A program made the translations under genes and the position numbers. From contig RFTM01000024.1 in the NCBI GenBank assembly GCA_009923475.1, positions 1 through 11,516 on the forward strand: DNA of 11,516 bases, given 5' to 3'. The notes below the pieces were generated by a model. It saw only the letters and a program-made list of their open reading frames with translations. It did not search any database and was not told the DNA's origin. This DNA is from Gammaproteobacteria bacterium (lineage in GTDB: Bacteria > Pseudomonadota > Gammaproteobacteria > Steroidobacterales > Steroidobacteraceae). Of this stretch, positions 5,850 through 11,516 are shown in pieces; the stretch's first letter is position 1; every line of letters begins with the position of its first letter.

Positions 5850-7876
5850 GCGGCGCCTACCCGAAGTTGCTGTCACCCATCACGCTGTCCGGCATCACGC
5901 TGCCGAACCGCGTGCTGATGGGGTCGATGCATACGGGCCTCGAGGACAAGGTCGCCGATTTCCCGCGCCTCGCGGCGTACTTCGCGGAGCGCGCGCGCGG
6001 CGGCGTCGGGCTCATCGTGACGGGCGGGTTCGCGCCCAACATCGAGGGCTGGCTGTCGCCGTTCGGGTCGCGGCTCGCCACGCGCCGCGCCGCCGGCGAG
6101 CACCGCCTCATCACCGATGCCGTGCACCGCGAGGGCGGTCGCATCGCGCTGCAGATCCTGCACGCGGGACGCTACGGCTATCACCCGCTGTCGGTCGCCC
6201 CGTCGCGCATCCGTTCCCCCATCACGCCGTTCACGCCCCGCGCGTTGAGCGCGGCGGGCGTCGAGCGGCAGATCCGCGCCTTCGTGCGCTGCGCGACGCT
6301 CGCCCGCGAAGCCGGCTACGACGGCGTCGAGGTGATGGGCTCCGAGGGCTACTTCATCAACGAATTCCTCGCCGTCCACACCAACAAGCGCGACGACCGC
6401 TGGGGCGGGCCCTACGAACGGCGCATGCAACTGCCGGTCGAGATCGTCGGGCGCATCCGCGAGGCCGTCGGCCCCGATTTCATCGTCATCTACCGCATCT
6501 CGCTGCTCGACCTGGTGCCCGACGGGCAGGATTGGAGCGAGGTGTCGCAGCTCGCGCGCGCCATCGAGGGCGCGGGCGCGTCGATGCTCAACTCGGGCAT
6601 CGGCTGGCATGAGGCGCGAATCCCGACCATCGCCACCTCGGTGCCGCGCGCGGCCTTCAGCTGGGTCACGCGCAAGCTCAAGGCCGAGGTCGCCCTCCCG
6701 GTCTGCACCAGCAACCGCATCAACACGCCGGAGCTCGCCGAGGCGGTGTTGGCGGCCGGCGACGCCGACCTCGTCTCGATGGCGCGCCCGCTGCTCGCCG
6801 ATCCCGACTTCGTGCGCAAGGCGGCGGCCGGGCGGTCGGCGAGCATCAACACCTGCATCGCCTGCAACCAGGCCTGTCTCGACCACGTGTTCTCGCAGCA
6901 GCTCGCTTCCTGCCTCGTCAATCCGCGCGCCTGCCACGAGACCGAGATCCTGCTGCGCCCGGCGGCGGCGGCGCGCCGTATCGCGGTGGTGGGCGCCGGC
7001 CCCGCGGGGCTCGCCGCCGCCACCACCCTCGCCGAGCGCGGCCACGCCGTCACGCTCTTCGAGTCGGCTGCAGCCATCGGCGGCCAGTTCAACCTCGCCA
7101 AGCGCATCCCCGGCAAGGAGGAGTTCGAGGAGACGCTGCGGTATTTCGGCGAGCGGCTGCGCGAGACGGGCGTGACGCTACGGCTCGGCACCGTCGCCAC
7201 CGCTCGGGACCTGGCCGCGGCGGGCTTCGATGATGTGGTGCTCGCGACGGGCGTGACGCCGCGCGATCCGCGCATCCCCGGCCAGGACCATCCGAGCGTG
7301 ATGGGCTACATCGAGGCGATCACCGGTGCGCGCGCGGTCGGGCCACGGGTCGCGATCGTCGGCGCGGGCGGCATCGGTTTCGACGTCGCCGAGCTGCTCG
7401 CCCACGACGGACCCTCCACCGCCCTCGACCGCGAGGCTTGGCTGCGCGAGTGGGGCGTCGGCGATCCGGCGCAGGCGCGTGGCGGCGTGGCGGGCCTGCG
7501 TCCGCGACCCGCGCCGCCGGCGCGCGAGGTGTACCTGTTGCAGCGCAAGCCGGGCAAGCCGGGCGCGGGCCTCGGCAAGACCACCGGTTGGATCCACCGC
7601 ACGGCGCTCAAGATGAAGCGCGTCGAGATGATCGGCGGCGTGCGCTACGAACGCATCGACGATGCGGGGCTGCACATCGCCATCGGCGACGAGCGGCGGA
7701 CCTTGGCCGTCGATTCGGTGGTGCTCTGCACCGGTCAGGAGCCGCGTCGCGAGCTGGAGGCGCCGCTGCGGGCCGCCGGCCTGCGTGTGCACCTCGTGGG
7801 CGGCGCGGATGTCGCCAGCGAACTCGACGCGAAGCGGGCGATCCGGCAGGCGACGCTGCTCGCGGCCGGTCTCTAG
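5846..7876 (+). CDS. fadH: NADPH-dependent 2,4-dienoyl-CoA reductase FadH
   Basis: A 676-aa iron-sulfur flavoprotein, near-collinear with E. coli FadH (672 aa). It reduces 2,4-dienoyl-CoA in beta-oxidation of unsaturated fatty acids, passing electrons from NADPH through FAD and a 4Fe-4S cluster to FMN. The N-terminal TIM barrel (1 to about 330) has NRVLMGSMHTGLE, the catalytic Y169 in MGSEGYFINEF and H255 in GIGWHEARIP. The cluster cysteines C337, C340, C344 and C356 have the family spacing (CIACNQAC, then SC). The C-terminal reductase half has the FAD motif GAGPAG (383-388), IGGQFN, and the NADPH motif GAGGIG (506-511), then GLGKTTGWIHR. The start at 5846 overlaps the cupin TGA; there is no strong Shine-Dalgarno, so coupling to the upstream gene is probable. 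Its TAG at 7874-7876 lies in a CTAG shared with the convergent broken gene. Other members of the family include trimethylamine dehydrogenase-like enzymes, but the identity here is clear. Confidence 0.96.
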   Translation: MSGAYPKLLSPITLSGITLPNRVLMGSMHTGLEDKVADFPRLAAYFAERARGGVGLIVTGGFAPNIEGWLSPFGSRLATRRAAGEHRLITDAVHREGGRIALQILHAGRYGYHPLSVAPSRIRSPITPFTPRALSAAGVERQIRAFVRCATLAREAGYDGVEVMGSEGYFINEFLAVHTNKRDDRWGGPYERRMQLPVEIVGRIREAVGPDFIVIYRISLLDLVPDGQDWSEVSQLARAIEGAGASMLNSGIGWHEARIPTIATSVPRAAFSWVTRKLKAEVALPVCTSNRINTPELAEAVLAAGDADLVSMARPLLADPDFVRKAAAGRSASINTCIACNQACLDHVFSQQLASCLVNPRACHETEILLRPAAAARRIAVVGAGPAGLAAATTLAERGHAVTLFESAAAIGGQFNLAKRIPGKEEFEETLRYFGERLRETGVTLRLGTVATARDLAAAGFDDVVLATGVTPRDPRIPGQDHPSVMGYIEAITGARAVGPRVAIVGAGGIGFDVAELLAHDGPSTALDREAWLREWGVGDPAQARGGVAGLRPRPAPPAREVYLLQRKPGKPGAGLGKTTGWIHRTALKMKRVEMIGGVRYERIDDAGLHIAIGDERRTLAVDSVVLCTGQEPRRELEAPLRAAGLRVHLVGGADVASELDAKRAIRQATLLAAGL

Positions 7877-8399
7877 CGCCCGGCGGCCGTCGCGCGCGGC
7901 AGCGTGGCCGCGTGCATCAGGACCGTCGCCGTGAGCGCCGCGGCGAAGGCCGCTGCGGTCGGCCAGCGCGCGAGCCCGAGCGTGAGCGCGCCGCAGAACA
8001 CCGCCACCGACCACATGCCGCGGTTCGTGCCCTGCAGGAAGTTCAGCGCCGCCGCCGCGCCTTGCCGCGCGTGGTTGAAGGCCGCGGCAGTGCCGCCGAC
8101 CACCGGGAAATCCACAGCGCCGTCGACGCGGCGAAGGCGTACGGCCAGGACCACCGAGGCGCGAGGTGCGAATAGATGACGAAGAACCCGGTGGTCGCGG
8201 CGACGCCCGCCAGGGCGCGCTGCGCCGCGGCGGCGCCGAACGCGCCGCCGTTCTCCAGCGTGAGGACCAGCAGGATGGGACCGGCGACGATGGGGAAGCT
8301 GCCGAGCCAACCGGCGACGCGCTGGCCCCAGCGTCGTCCCGCGAGCGTGACGATCGCGAGCAGCGTCGGCACGAGCAGCAGCTTGAGCGCCGCGATCAT
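7873..8399 (-). pseudogene. Two-repeat membrane protein gene broken by internal deletion and frameshift
   Basis: The gene opens at ATG 8399, coupled to the ASCH gene by ATGA. For 96 codons it encodes a very hydrophobic protein (MIAALKLLLVPTLLAIVTLAGRR to WPYAFAASTALW) with several membrane segments. Beyond about 8115 this frame gives only basic junk (PRPSTTRGKARRRR) and stops at 8043. A second frame takes over from about 8110 to the TAG at 7873: FPVVGGTAAAFNHARQG, LQGTNRGMWSVAVFCGAL and hydrophobic segments to the end, with G/C at nearly every third position. Both pieces carry the same landmark, FPIVAG (residues 35-40) and FPVVGG, so they look like repeats one and two of one duplicated membrane protein. 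From memory intact relatives are about 250 residues, so the middle third seems lost with a frame change. A sequencing error alone would not explain the missing length. The function of the family is unknown. Confidence 0.7.
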
Positions 8400-8890
8400 G
8401 CTTGCGCTGCGTCGGCGTCGTGCAGCAGCACGAAACGCTCCGCCCAGAACGGCATGTCCTCGCTGACGGCGAGCCCGAAGGGCTGCAGCAGCGCGTTCCA
8501 ATAACCGGTGTGCAAGGGCTTCCAGACGGCGGGATCGCGCACCGGCGAGCCGTCGATGGCGATGTCGTCGGCGGTGACCTTGCCGAAGACCACTTCGCGC
8601 ACCTCGACCGTGCGCAGCAGCAGCACCGGCCTGCCGTCGAAGTCGATCAGCACCAGCCTTTGTCCCCGCGCTGGCGGCGCGAGCCCGGTGCGCTCGACGA
8701 TCCACGGCAGCGTGAAGGTGCCGGTCTTGTCCCCGGCGCGGATGAGATCGAAGATCGAACGCGTCGACGGCGCGTCGAGGCCGATCCAGCGCAGTTGCAC
8801 AGGCTCGCCGTCCGCGACCCCGGCATCCGCGAGGAAGGCGACGAGCGCCGCAGGGTCCGGCGGCGTCGGGCCCGGAGGCAGCCAGTTCAT
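8396..8890 (-). CDS. ASCH-domain protein
   Basis: A 164-aa soluble protein. The ASCH fold (a PUA-like beta barrel thought to bind RNA or act as a nucleotide-related enzyme) covers about residues 30-158. It has the family motif GxKxxT as GDKTGT (53-58), then LVLIDFDGRPVLLLRTVEV and VFGKVTADDIAIDG. The C-terminal part, DPAVWKPLHTGYWNALLQPFG and DMPFWAERFVLL, is typical of the bacterial stand-alone subgroup. The frame is open upstream to 8950, but those 20 residues fall in the esterase gene. The ATG at 8890 overlaps the esterase TGA and precedes the family start, so it is chosen. It is coupled at the other end to the broken membrane gene. Its place behind a DNA-repair methyltransferase in the same transcript allows, but does not prove, a role with nucleic acids. 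Substrate or ligand is unknown. Confidence 0.88.
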   Translation of the reverse strand: MNWLPPGPTPPDPAALVAFLADAGVADGEPVQLRWIGLDAPSTRSIFDLIRAGDKTGTFTLPWIVERTGLAPPARGQRLVLIDFDGRPVLLLRTVEVREVVFGKVTADDIAIDGSPVRDPAVWKPLHTGYWNALLQPFGLAVSEDMPFWAERFVLLHDADAAQA

Positions 8891-9840
8891 GCGGTAGCGC
8901 CTGGCGCCGCGAGCAGGAAACGCAGCGGCACCGGCAGGCGCTCCGACCACGCCACCTCGTTGTGGCCCTTGCCCGGATACACCTTCGAGACCCAGCCCGG
9001 CTCGCCGAGCCCGCGTTCCTTCAGCAGCGCGTCGACCAGGGGTTGCGACTTGTCGTACAGCGCGTCGAGCTCGGTGGTGCCGCGGTCCATGTAGAGCCTG
9101 ACCCGCGCCGGGTCGGCGGGCAGATGGCCGCGCAGCCAGGCGAGGGCGGCGGCCGGCAGTTCCGTGTTGCGCTCAAAGCTGCCGATCCAATGCGTGGAGA
9201 GCGCGGCGGCCGCCCCGAACACCTCGGGATGCGACAGCAGCGCGTAGATGGAGATCAGCCCGCCCATGCTCGAGCCCATCACGCAGGTGTCCTCGCGTCC
9301 GCTGCGCGTGGCGTACCGGGCGTCGATGGCGGGCTTGAGTTCCTCGACGAGGAAGCGCAGGTAGTCGTCGGCGCGGGGCCGGCCTTGCAGCGCTTCCGCC
9401 ACGAACTTGTCGCGCAGCGCCGGCGGCTCGAGGTGTTCGAGGAAGCCTTGCGGGTAGTACTCGGCATGCCGGGCGGCCCCGCCGTTCCACGGTCCGACGA
9501 CCATGAAGTCGCGCAGCGCGCCGGCGGCGATCATCGGCGCGGCGACGGCGTCGACGCGCCACGCCTGGTGGTTCCAGGTGGTCGTCGGATCGAACAGCAT
9601 CTGGCCGTCGTGCATGTAGAGCACTGCATGACGGCGGGTGCCGTCGTAGCCGGGCGGCAGCCAGACGTCCACATGGCGCGGCGCGACGTACCGCGAAGGG
9701 AAATCAGCGATCCGTTCGAGCCGTCCTGCCGTGACACGCGGCGATGCGACGGCGCTGTCGCCGCCCCGCGCCGCCGCCGCGATCGAGGTCGCGCCGATCA
9801 GCGCGAGCGCGGTGCGGCGGTCGATGGTCTTGCCGCTCAA
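8887..9840 (-). CDS. Tat-exported alpha/beta-hydrolase esterase (esterase D/Fes-like)
   Basis: A 317-aa hydrolase of the putative esterase family (PF00756 type, with enterochelin esterases, esterase D and S-formylglutathione hydrolase). The N-terminus IDRRTALALIGATSIAAAA (6-24) is a twin-arginine-like signal with R8-R9, so the protein is probably exported folded. The mature part has VDVWLPPGYDG, VLYMHDGQMLFDP (74-84), the nucleophile S191 in GSSMGG (189-194), and H293 in YPGKGHNEVAW; D252 or D259 may complete the triad. The start is a TTG at 9840 overlapping the ogt stop as TTGA. No ATG lies between the stop-free upstream frame and residue 76, and only the TTG gives the full Tat signal. The upstream open frame to 10212 is the antisense/alternate frame of ogt and is not used. 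The substrate is not evident; siderophore, sugar-ester or lipid esters are all possible. Confidence 0.9.
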   Translation of the reverse strand: MSGKTIDRRTALALIGATSIAAAARGGDSAVASPRVTAGRLERIADFPSRYVAPRHVDVWLPPGYDGTRRHAVLYMHDGQMLFDPTTTWNHQAWRVDAVAAPMIAAGALRDFMVVGPWNGGAARHAEYYPQGFLEHLEPPALRDKFVAEALQGRPRADDYLRFLVEELKPAIDARYATRSGREDTCVMGSSMGGLISIYALLSHPEVFGAAAALSTHWIGSFERNTELPAAALAWLRGHLPADPARVRLYMDRGTTELDALYDKSQPLVDALLKERGLGEPGWVSKVYPGKGHNEVAWSERLPVPLRFLLAAPGATA

Positions 9841-10343
9841 GCCTGCGCCCCGGGCATCGCGCCCTCGAGCCGCAACAGCCGCGCCTTGCGGTCGAGGCCT
9901 GCCGCGAAGCCGGTGAGCGCGCCGCCGCTGCCGATCACGCGGTGGCAGGGGATCATGATCACGATGGGGTTGCGGCCGTTGGCCGCCCCGACCGCACGCG
10001 CGGCGCGCGGTCGGCCGAGCAGCGCCGCTTGCTGGCCGTAGGAGCGTGTCTCGCCGTAGGGGATCTGCCGCAAGGCCTGCCAGGCGAGCTGCTGGAACGG
10101 CGTGCCTTCCGGACACAGCGGCAGGTCGAAGTCGCGACGGCGCCCCGCGAAGTACCCGTCGAGCTGGCGCCGCGCCGCGCGCAGCAACGGTGCGGCGGGC
10201 CGTTCGATCCACCCGGGTGCGGCGCGCGGTGCGCGACCGCGGCTGCCGAACTCGAGCATGAACAGCGCGCCGTCGCGGCCGGCCGCGAGCAGCGGGCCGA
10301 GCGGCGTGTCGATGTGCGTGAAGTGGGTCGCGTCGGCGCTCAT
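9837..10343 (-). CDS. ogt: Methylated-DNA--protein-cysteine S-methyltransferase (Ogt)
   Basis: A 168-aa suicide DNA-repair protein that takes alkyl groups from O6-alkylguanine onto a cysteine. The N-terminal ribonuclease-like domain (HIDTPLGPLLAAGRDGALFMLEF) is short. The C-terminal domain has TPFQQLAWQALRQIPYGETRSYGQQA (Y102 flips the nucleotide out), the arginine finger R116 in RAVGAANGRNP, and the acceptor C133 in IPCHRVIGSGG. The ATG at 10343 has a good GAGGA seven bases upstream; an ATG nine codons earlier (10370) has none and adds nothing typical of the family. It lies 31 bases after the retropepsin stop and overlaps the esterase start as TTGA, so it is the second gene of the transcript. 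No Ada regulatory domain is fused, so it is a constitutive-type Ogt rather than an Ada C-terminus. Identification is secure. Confidence 0.95.
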   Translation of the reverse strand: MSADATHFTHIDTPLGPLLAAGRDGALFMLEFGSRGRAPRAAPGWIERPAAPLLRAARRQLDGYFAGRRRDFDLPLCPEGTPFQQLAWQALRQIPYGETRSYGQQAALLGRPRAARAVGAANGRNPIVIMIPCHRVIGSGGALTGFAAGLDRKARLLRLEGAMPGAQA

Positions 10344-10374
10344 GGTGTCGTCCTCGCGGGGTCTTCGCATCGGT

Positions 10375-11262
10375 TCATCGGTCGACCAGTCTCAGCTGCA
10401 GCTCGCGGCGCCGATAGTCGAGGATCATCGTATCGAGCACGCCGAGCACGTCCATGCCGATCAGCATGGCGGGCTCGTCGCGCAGATGCCAGCGCCCGAA
10501 GATGGGCAGGTCGAGGAAGTTGATGCGCGCCTGGCGCACCGTGACACCGGCGAGGCGGATGACGGGCACGCCCATGCTGCGGCCTTGCTGCTCGTCGCCG
10601 GTGACGCCGATCACGGCCTCGTCGCGCGGGTCCGCGCCGCGGCGCGAGCGCTCCAGGGCGTCGCGCAGGGCGAGGTTGCCGAGCGTCTGCTGCGAGCCGG
10701 TGTCGATCACGGCCTTGACCCGGACGTTGCCCACCATGGCATCGACCCAGGGCACGTGGCGTTCGAGCAGCTTGATGGGCAGCGTGGTGTAGCCGGCAGG
10801 CGCGCGCTGCCCGCCCGAGCGGACGATCTCGATGCGGTCGCGGCGGAAGTCCGCGAGGATGCGCCGGTCGCGCAGCGCCGTCGTGGCGAGCACGCCGTCA
10901 GCGCCGCCGAAGGCATCGTCCACCACCACCATCGTCTGCCGTTCGACGAGCAGGTCGCCGATCTCGAGCCGGCCCACGCGGACCGTGGGCACGCGGGCCG
11001 ATCCGGTGGTGCCACGCAGCATCACCATGCGGTCGAGGTCCGGCGCGATGCCGAGCTTGGCCAGCGCCGCGGGCGTCAGCGCGGAACGGCTCGCGCCGGT
11101 GTCGAGCACGAGCCGCGCTATGTCGCTCCCACGCTGCGCGACCGCATCGGCCGGATCTGGGCGCCGGTGACCCTCGACGGCACGGGTCCGCTGCGGCTCG
11201 TGCTCGGTGGGCAGCCAAGGGCTAACTGCTGTAGCCGCCACTTTGATGGCGCACTGAAACAT
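10375..11262 (-). CDS. Retropepsin-like aspartic protease with rearranged 5' part
   Basis: A frame of 295 codons, reliable from residue 50 on. It is a bacterial retropepsin-like protein with two DTG triads in one chain: LVLDTGASRS (D54) and AVIDTGSQQ (D187). These are followed by the family features DDAFGGADGVLATTAL, RILADFRRDRIEI, and the closing PAMLIGMDVLGVLDTMILDYRRRELQLRL. Such proteins are usually exported proteases acting in the envelope. Residues 24-49 are not protease-like: here the DNA is inverted between 14-bp repeats, and the true strand RIGRIWAPVTLDG sits on the plus strand. The ATG at 11262 lies in DNA of different composition next to a LexA box, so the first 19 residues are probably not native, and no signal peptide is present. 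The gene as it stands is likely inactive or mis-assembled; flipping 11103-11206 restores the family sequence in frame. It heads the ogt-esterase-ASCH transcript. Confidence 0.72.
   Translation of the reverse strand: MFQCAIKVAATAVSPWLPTEHEPQRTRAVEGHRRPDPADAVAQRGSDIARLVLDTGASRSALTPAALAKLGIAPDLDRMVMLRGTTGSARVPTVRVGRLEIGDLLVERQTMVVVDDAFGGADGVLATTALRDRRILADFRRDRIEIVRSGGQRAPAGYTTLPIKLLERHVPWVDAMVGNVRVKAVIDTGSQQTLGNLALRDALERSRRGADPRDEAVIGVTGDEQQGRSMGVPVIRLAGVTVRQARINFLDLPIFGRWHLRDEPAMLIGMDVLGVLDTMILDYRRRELQLRLVDR
11103..11206. repeat. 104-bp inverted segment bounded by perfect 14-bp inverted repeats
   Basis: The left arm CGAGCACGAGCCGC (11103-11116) is the exact reverse complement of the right arm GCGGCTCGTGCTCG (11193-11206); the match ends at both sides after 14 bases. 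The 76 bases between the arms are in opposite orientation to the surrounding retropepsin gene. On the plus strand they encode YVAPTLRDRIGRIWAPVTLDG and run into LRLVL. That would join directly to DTGASRS if the segment were flipped. Both orientations keep the minus-strand frame open. Flipping changes 26 residues (24-49) and leaves the arm-encoded EHEP and RLVL unchanged. Confidence 0.85.
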
Positions 11263-11284
11263 ACGAACATATGTTCGCTACTGT
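11254..11284 (+). promoter_or_regulatory. LexA (SOS) box inside a putative promoter
   Basis: CGAACATATGTTCG at 11264-11277 is a perfect 14-bp palindrome and matches the Gram-positive/actinobacterial LexA consensus CGAAC-N4-GTTCG. Around it are a -35-like CTGAAA (11254-11259) and a -10-like TACTGT (11279-11284) with a long 19-bp spacer, so LexA would sit in the spacer and block the promoter. The -10 lies six bases before the ATG at 11291, which predicts a leaderless transcript. The palindrome is seen directly; the promoter parts are weaker. Confidence 0.7.
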
Positions 11285-11290
11285 ATCCCC

Positions 11291-11516
11291 ATGGCAAGTG
11301 GTTCGGATCCGGCCAGGGTTCTAAATGGTGTTGATGGTCTCGTATCGGGCGTGCCCGGGGTTTTCAAAGCGAGCACCCTTACCGAACGACTAATCCGACT
11401 CCCTGAAGAAGTGGCGGAGGTGTTCCCTGAACTTGGCGTTGCTCGTGGCCGCACGATTTCTTGTTTTGGTGGATCGGCCGTGAGTTTGGGGCTACGTCTT
11501 TTGGCGAGTGCGTGCC
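11291..11516 (+). CDS. ImuA-like SOS mutagenesis protein, 5' part only (tentative)
   Basis: An ORF open from ATG 11291 to the window edge (75 codons). Visible features are a polar N-terminus, LIRLPEEVAEVFPELG (about 38-53) and RGRTISCFGGSAVSLGLRLLASA (about 55-74). The pattern of a 'LPELAGLFPGGGLRRGTTVAV.G' segment followed by a serine-rich loop and a hydrophobic helix is typical, from memory, of the small RecA-like ImuA-type proteins upstream of the ImuB (Y-family polymerase-like) gene in Actinobacteria. Those genes are induced by DNA damage under LexA, which agrees with the LexA box 13 bases upstream. No Walker A lysine is seen in the loop, as in degenerate members. Codon use is far from that of the rest of the window. 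No Shine-Dalgarno precedes the ATG. The identification rests on partial resemblance plus context; that it is a real coding frame is likelier than its exact name. Confidence 0.5.
   Translation, partial: MASGSDPARVLNGVDGLVSGVPGVFKASTLTERLIRLPEEVAEVFPELGVARGRTISCFGGSAVSLGLRLLASAC

Larger units (their letters stand above)
11207..11516. other. Segment of different origin (actinobacterial-looking)
   Basis: From within a few bases of the right inverted-repeat arm (the exact join is uncertain, about 11207-11222) the composition changes. The run CCAAGGGCTAACTGCTGTAG and what follows is close to half A/T by eye. The ORF inside uses T- and A-ending codons freely (GGT, GTT, CTT, GAA), whereas the preceding genes almost never do. 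The segment has its own promoter-like signals and a LexA box of a type not used by gamma- or betaproteobacteria. It may be horizontally acquired DNA, or a chimeric join made during amplification or assembly. Confidence 0.65.

Noticed and set aside
7873..8399. Programmed frameshift joining the two frames of the membrane protein
   Set aside because: No slippery heptamer or following structure is evident, and the joined protein would still lack the middle part expected between the two repeats; a deletion explains more.
9841..10212. Extension of the esterase frame upstream of the TTG
   Set aside because: It overlaps ogt in another frame and gives Arg/Ala-rich junk before the Tat signal; ogt is certain in that interval.
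11219..11238. Short hairpin GGCTA/TAGCC in the foreign segment as an attachment site or terminator
   Set aside because: The arms are only 5 bp, there is no T-run and no second copy in the window; chance is adequate.
10102..11334. Plus-strand open frame of 410 codons across the retropepsin gene
   Set aside because: Most of it is antisense to the retropepsin. Its one protein-like stretch (about 11104-11206) is explained by the inverted segment, not by a plus-strand gene.

Overview
The window is very GC-rich chromosomal DNA with G/C at almost every third codon position, tightly packed with genes. It suggests a free-living gamma- or betaproteobacterium; the FadH, the stand-alone ArnA-type dehydrogenase and the two-DTG retropepsin point to Gammaproteobacteria near Xanthomonadales/Steroidobacterales/Nevskiales. 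That placement is inference from protein resemblance only. The last ~300 bases differ in composition, codon use and regulatory signature and look actinobacterial.

Layout. (1) About 1-3998, minus strand: a candidate promoter at 3969-3998 drives a VOC-fold protein, an exported M20 metallopeptidase, a stand-alone UDP-glucuronate dehydrogenase/decarboxylase (ArnA C-terminal type), and a GT39/ArnT-like membrane glycosyltransferase that runs off the left edge. The ArnA-like gene has its own perfect TATAAT placed so that transcription would begin at its ATG, with a 7-bp dyad just upstream. (2) 4069-7876, plus strand: a DDAH-type guanidine hydrolase, an exported bicupin and the flavoenzyme FadH, each joined to the next by an ATGA overlap. 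(3) 7873-11262, minus strand: a retropepsin-like protease, an Ogt DNA-repair methyltransferase, a Tat-exported esterase starting at TTG, an ASCH-domain protein, and a membrane-protein gene broken by an internal deletion and frameshift. The fadH stop and the broken gene's stop share one CTAG palindrome.

The most notable structure is at the right end. Inside the retropepsin gene a 104-bp segment (11103-11206) is bounded by perfect 14-bp inverted repeats and lies in the wrong orientation. Its plus strand reads RIGRIWAPVTLDG...LRLVL, the stretch that should precede the first catalytic DTG of the minus-strand gene. Flipping it restores the protein in frame, and both orientations are open. This is either an intragenic inversion or an amplification/assembly artefact. 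Immediately beyond the repeat the DNA changes character and holds a perfect actinobacterial-type LexA box (CGAACATATGTTCG) 13 bp before a plus-strand ORF resembling the ImuA-like protein of SOS mutagenesis cassettes. The contig may be chimeric here, or the junction may mark a transfer.

Together, the left block concerns envelope sugar and peptide metabolism, the middle block small-molecule catabolism, and the right block a repair/hydrolase operon ending at a rearranged junction. No RNA genes, CRISPR arrays or insertion sequences were seen.
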